Below, one piece after another: positions 5,974 through 9,546 of a stretch of DNA of 9,546 nt. A program made the translations under genes and the position numbers. Each line of letters begins with the position of its first letter. Position 1 is the first letter of the stretch. This DNA is from Pseudonocardiales bacterium (GTDB lineage: Bacteria > Actinomycetota > Actinomycetes > Mycobacteriales > Jatrophihabitantaceae): NCBI GenBank assembly GCA_030840415.1, contig JAVEEO010000281.1, positions 1 through 9,546 of the forward strand, given 5' to 3'. The notes under the pieces were generated by a model that saw nothing but the letters and a program-made list of their open reading frames with translations, did not search any database and was not told the DNA's origin.

Positions 5974-8088
5974 GTGACTGCATGGGAACCGCTCGGGTCG
6001 ATCAGCAGGGTGGATCCGAACCAGGTCGTCCTGATCGAGGGTTCGTCGTTCTGCATCAGCAACGAGGCCGGCGACGTGGCCCGCGGTGGCGTGCACGGCC
6101 TGTTCGTCCGGGACACCCGGGTACTGTCCCGGTGGGACCTCTACGTCAACGACGAGCGGGTCCGGCCGTTGGCCGGCGTCGCCCGGGACGGTTACGCCGG
6201 CCGGTTCCTCAGCATCGGCCCGGTCGCCGGCGACCACCGGCGCGAGCTGGTGGTCGACCGGCGGCGGTGGCTCAGCGCCGATGGCATGCGCGAGGACGTG
6301 ACCGTGCGCAACTTCGGCCGCGAACCGGTCGCCTGCACGGTCGCGGTGGCCTTCGATGCCGACTTCGCCGACGTGTTCGAGGTAAAGGACGGCCGCATCC
6401 CGCGCCGCAACGTGCACGGCAGCGCTGCCGGCGAGCACTACACCATCGAGACCCGCTGGCGCGGCCACCAGCGTGCCGTGGTGGTACAGGCACCGGGCGC
6501 CGCGATGGCCGAGGAGCGCGCGCTGTTCACCGGCCTGGTACCGGCGCACGGCAGCTGGACGGTGACCCTCGGCGTCACCGTCCAGATCGACGGAGTGACC
6601 CAGGCGCCGCTGCCGCTGGATCGTCCGATCGAGGACTCGGCACCGGCGCGGCGGTTGCGGCAGTGGCGCTCGGACGTCCCGATGGCCCGGTCCAGCAACC
6701 AGGTACTGGAGGCGACGCTGCGGCGCAGCCAGCAGGATCTGGGCTCGCTGCGGATCGCCGACCCCGCCAACCGGGATCGGGAGGTGGTGGCGGCCGGGGC
6801 GCCCTGGTTCTTGGCGCTGTTCGGACGGGACTCGCTGCTGACCTCGCTGATGGCACTGCCGCTGGACCAGCGGCTGGCCCTGGACACCCTGCACACCCTG
6901 GCCCTCTACCAGGGCAGCCGGACCAACCCGCTCACCGAGGAGGAGCCGGGCCGCATCCTGCACGAGCTGCGCTTCGGCATGGACGCCTCGCTGTCCCTCG
7001 GCGGTGAGCAGGCCTACTACGGCACCGCCGATGCCAGCCCGCTGTTCGTGCTGCTGCTCGGCGAGCTGCACGCCTGGGGGCTGCCGGCCGACGAGCTGGC
7101 CGAACTGCTGCCGCACGCCGACCGGGCGCTGGGGTGGGTTCGAACCCATGGCGACCGCGACGGCGACGGGTTCGTGGAGTACCAGCGCAGCAACGACCAG
7201 GGCCTGGCCAACCAGGGCTGGAAGGACTCCTGGGATGGGATCAACTACGCCGACGGCTCGCTGCCGGGCACTCCGATCGCGCTGTGCGAGGTGCAGGGCT
7301 ACGTCTACGCGGCCTACCGGGCGCGGGCCCGGCTGAGCTCCGATCCCGCCGAGCGGGCCCGGTGGAACGGCCGGGCCGACGAGCTCAAGCGCCGGTTCAA
7401 CGAGCGGTTCTGGCTTGCCGACCGCGGCTACTTCGCCGTTGCCCTCGACGGCGACAAGCGGCCGGTGGACGGCGTCGCGTCGAACATGGGCCACTGCCTG
7501 ATGACCGGCATCGTCGATGCGGACAAGGCGCCCCCGGTGGTCGAACACCTGATGTCGGACACGATGTTCACCGGCTGGGGGATCCGCACGCTGGCCTCGG
7601 ACATGGGTGCCTACAACCCGGCCAGCTACCACAACGGATCGGTCTGGCCGCACGACAACGCACTCATCGTGGCCGGCCTGATGCGCTACGGCTTCGTCGC
7701 CGAGGCCCAGCGGGTCGCGACGGCGCTGCTGGATGCGGCAGCGCACTTCGACGGCCGGCTGCCGGAACTGTTCTGCGGCTTCGACCGCGACGAGTACGCC
7801 CAGCCCATTCCCTATCCCACGTCCTGCTCGCCGCAGGCATGGGCCGCCGCCACCCCGATCTCGCTGGTCCGCACGCTGCTGCGCTTCGACCCGTACCTGC
7901 CGCGACGCCGGCTGCGGCTGGCACCGGCCTGGCCGGCGGAATTCGGCTCGCTGGAGCTGGCCAATGTGCAGCTGGACGGAGCACGATTGGAGTTGTCCCT
8001 GGAGGCCGGCCGGGTCGAGGTGCGGGGGCTTCCGGAGGATATCGAGCTGAGCCACCAGCCGGATGAGGACGGGGCGCGGTTGGAGTAG
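5974..8088 (+). CDS. Amylo-alpha-1,6-glucosidase-like protein (glycogen-debranching N-terminal domain plus alpha/alpha-barrel)
   Basis: The 704-aa cytoplasmic-type protein has no signal peptide. Residues about 13-220 match the bacterial glycogen-debranching N-terminal domain (VDPNQVVLIEGSSF, then HGLFVRDTRVLSRWDLYVND at 41-60). Residues about 235-690 form an (alpha/alpha)6 glycosidase-like barrel with PWFLALFGRDS (277-287), QGWKDSWDG (414-422) and SYHNGSVWPHDN (551-562). D418 is a candidate catalytic acid by analogy with GH15/GH63-type enzymes. The family name suggests hydrolysis of alpha-1,6 branches of glycogen, but actinobacteria normally debranch with GlgX (GH13), so the true substrate may be another alpha-glucan or a glucoside. 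The start is set by the leaderless promoter spacing; two in-frame GTGs lie 6 and 9 nt upstream. The glycosyltransferase gene begins 4 nt after the stop. Confidence 0.88.
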   Translation: MTAWEPLGSISRVDPNQVVLIEGSSFCISNEAGDVARGGVHGLFVRDTRVLSRWDLYVNDERVRPLAGVARDGYAGRFLSIGPVAGDHRRELVVDRRRWLSADGMREDVTVRNFGREPVACTVAVAFDADFADVFEVKDGRIPRRNVHGSAAGEHYTIETRWRGHQRAVVVQAPGAAMAEERALFTGLVPAHGSWTVTLGVTVQIDGVTQAPLPLDRPIEDSAPARRLRQWRSDVPMARSSNQVLEATLRRSQQDLGSLRIADPANRDREVVAAGAPWFLALFGRDSLLTSLMALPLDQRLALDTLHTLALYQGSRTNPLTEEEPGRILHELRFGMDASLSLGGEQAYYGTADASPLFVLLLGELHAWGLPADELAELLPHADRALGWVRTHGDRDGDGFVEYQRSNDQGLANQGWKDSWDGINYADGSLPGTPIALCEVQGYVYAAYRARARLSSDPAERARWNGRADELKRRFNERFWLADRGYFAVALDGDKRPVDGVASNMGHCLMTGIVDADKAPPVVEHLMSDTMFTGWGIRTLASDMGAYNPASYHNGSVWPHDNALIVAGLMRYGFVAEAQRVATALLDAAAHFDGRLPELFCGFDRDEYAQPIPYPTSCSPQAWAAATPISLVRTLLRFDPYLPRRRLRLAPAWPAEFGSLELANVQLDGARLELSLEAGRVEVRGLPEDIELSHQPDEDGARLE
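8082..8085 (+). promoter_or_regulatory. Shine-Dalgarno sequence of the glycosyltransferase gene
   Basis: GGAG, the last sense bases before the TAG stop of the glucosidase gene, lies 7 nt before the ATG at 8093. It selects that ATG over one at 8063, and couples the two genes. Confidence 0.6.
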
Positions 8089-8092
8089 GGCC

Positions 8093-9154
8093 ATGGCGGG
8101 GGAATTGCGGGTGGCGATGGTCGCGCCGCCCTGGTACGAGTTGCCGCCCACCGGTTACGGCGGCATCGAGTCCGTGTGCGCGGATCTGACCGACGGCCTG
8201 CTGGCCCACGGGGTGGACGTCACGCTGATCGGGGTGGGCACCAACGGCACCGGGGCGCGGTTCGTCCGGACCTTCGCCCAACCGCAGCACCACCGGCTGG
8301 GCGACACCATGCCGGACGCGCTGCACGCCGCCGCGCTGCCGTCCATCCTGGCCACGCTCGACGTCGATCTGGTGCACGACCACAGCTTCCTCGGGCCGCT
8401 GATCGCCGCCCGCCGCCCGATACCCACCCTGGTGACCGCACATGGCCCGGTCGACGGCGAGATGGGCCGCTACTACTACGCACTCGGCTCGGCCCTCGAC
8501 CTGGTGGCGATCTCGCGGTCGCAGCGGTCCTCGGCACCGTGGCTGAACTGGGCCGGGGTGGTGCACAACGCGGTCCGGGTCCGGGACTTCCCGTTCCGGG
8601 CCGACAAGTCCGACTTCGCCCTGTTCCTCGGCCGGATGTCACCGGACAAGGGCCTGGTCACCGCCATCGCCGCCGCCACCTGCGCGGGAATGGACCTGGT
8701 GGTGGCGGCCAAGGCCAGCGAGGCTGCCGAGCGGCAGTACTTCGAGGACGAGATCAGGCCGAGGCTCGGCTCCGGGGTCCACTGGGTCGGCGAGGCCGAC
8801 CGGGCCGCGAAGCGGACGTTGCTGTCGAACGCGAGCTGCCTGCTCTTTCCGATCGCCTGGGACGAGCCGTTCGGAATGGTGATGATCGAGGCGCTGGCCT
8901 GTGGCACTCCGGTCGTGGCGCTGCGCCGCGGGTCGGTGCCCGAGGTCGTCCGGCACGGCGTCACCGGATGGGTCTGCGACGACGAGGCGCAGTTGCCGGA
9001 GGCGCTGCTGCGGGCCGGCGAGCTGGATCCGGCCGCCTGCCGGGCGGACGTGCTGGCCCGCTTCGACGTCGACCGGATGGCCCGCGAGTACCTGCAGGTC
9101 TACCACCGGCTGGTGGAGCGGCCAGCCGGTCGCCGTCCGGTCGCCTCGGCATGA
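8093..9154 (+). CDS. Glycosyltransferase family 4 (GT-B fold)
   Basis: This 353-aa retaining glycosyltransferase uses an activated sugar donor, probably a nucleotide sugar. The N-terminal Rossmann half carries the acceptor-side loop PPTGYGGIE (18-26), LVHDHS (93-98) and VTAHGPVDGEMG (114-125). The C-terminal half has FLGRMSPDKG (178-187) and the GT4 donor-site E-x7-E motif EPFGMVMIE (258-266), followed by ACGTPVVALRRGSVPEVV (269-286). No signal peptide or membrane helix is seen, so it is cytoplasmic or peripheral. The acceptor and sugar cannot be read from sequence. Four nucleotides separate it from the glucosidase gene, whose last codon and stop contain its ribosome site, so the two probably act on the same glycan or glycoside, one building and one trimming. 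A gene for glycogen synthase proper would be expected to look different and longer. Confidence 0.9.
   Translation: MAGELRVAMVAPPWYELPPTGYGGIESVCADLTDGLLAHGVDVTLIGVGTNGTGARFVRTFAQPQHHRLGDTMPDALHAAALPSILATLDVDLVHDHSFLGPLIAARRPIPTLVTAHGPVDGEMGRYYYALGSALDLVAISRSQRSSAPWLNWAGVVHNAVRVRDFPFRADKSDFALFLGRMSPDKGLVTAIAAATCAGMDLVVAAKASEAAERQYFEDEIRPRLGSGVHWVGEADRAAKRTLLSNASCLLFPIAWDEPFGMVMIEALACGTPVVALRRGSVPEVVRHGVTGWVCDDEAQLPEALLRAGELDPAACRADVLARFDVDRMAREYLQVYHRLVERPAGRRPVASA

Positions 9155-9546
<392 letters not shown>

Noticed and set aside
7135..7148. 14-bp perfect palindrome TGGGTTCGAACCCA, resembling a tRNA T-arm or attachment core
   Set aside because: It sits inside the glucosidase coding sequence, with no acceptor, D or anticodon arms around it. 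With 7-bp arms about one such palindrome is expected by chance in 9.5 kb.
8063..8092. Upstream ATG start for the glycosyltransferase, adding 10 residues
   Set aside because: It lies inside the glucosidase gene without a ribosome site, whereas the ATG at 8093 has GGAG 7 nt upstream and begins directly before the first beta strand.
5860..8151. A 763-codon open frame on the minus strand across the glucosidase gene, and other long antisense frames
   Set aside because: In high-GC DNA, antisense frames stay open by chance. The peptides are low-complexity Arg/Gly/Ala/Pro/Gln-rich with no family motifs, while the + strand proteins are clearly recognisable.

Overview
The window is high-GC (roughly 70% by eye) chromosomal DNA, and all recognised genes lie on the + strand. 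Several things point to an actinomycete (Actinomycetota): codon third positions that are almost all G or C, GTG starts, apparent leaderless promoters, and the gene content. From general knowledge, mycobacteria and relatives also carry etfBA, iscS, mnmA (trmU), a short MetE-like protein and ligA in the same chromosomal neighbourhood. The genus cannot be named from this sequence.

Layout, left to right: the 3' end of etfB (to 100); etfA (155-1114); a 14-helix MFS transporter whose reading frame is broken by one apparent extra base near 1762-1765 (1192-2629); an IscS-type cysteine desulfurase (2633-3844); mnmA, the tRNA 2-thiouridylase (3855-4934); a stand-alone MetE-like zinc-site protein (4931-5926); a bacterial amylo-alpha-1,6-glucosidase-like protein (5974-8088); a family 4 glycosyltransferase (8093-9154); and the 5' end of ligA (9212 onward, cut by the window edge). 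Coding density is very high and the longest gap is 77 bases.

Four transcription units can be inferred. Unit 1 is etfB-etfA, the electron transfer flavoprotein. Unit 2 is MFS-iscS-mnmA-MetE-like, with junctions of 3 nt, 10 nt and an ATGA overlap. It pairs sulfur mobilisation (IscS) with its tRNA-thiolation client (MnmA). Unit 3 is the glucosidase and glycosyltransferase, 4 nt apart, probably acting on the same glucan or glycoside. Unit 4 starts at ligA. The first gene of units 2, 3 and 4 shows the same arrangement: a TANNNT -10 hexamer, exactly 7 nt, then a GTG start. This is the geometry expected of leaderless transcripts. Internal genes use a Shine-Dalgarno sequence or stop/start coupling, except iscS, which shows neither clearly.

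This is mostly a housekeeping region. I do not see a mobile element, CRISPR array, RNA gene or defence system. The points most worth a second look are the MFS frameshift, the shared leaderless promoter geometry, a palindrome over the MFS promoter and start, the MetE-like protein with an altered zinc-ligand set, and the uncharacterised glucosidase/glycosyltransferase pair.
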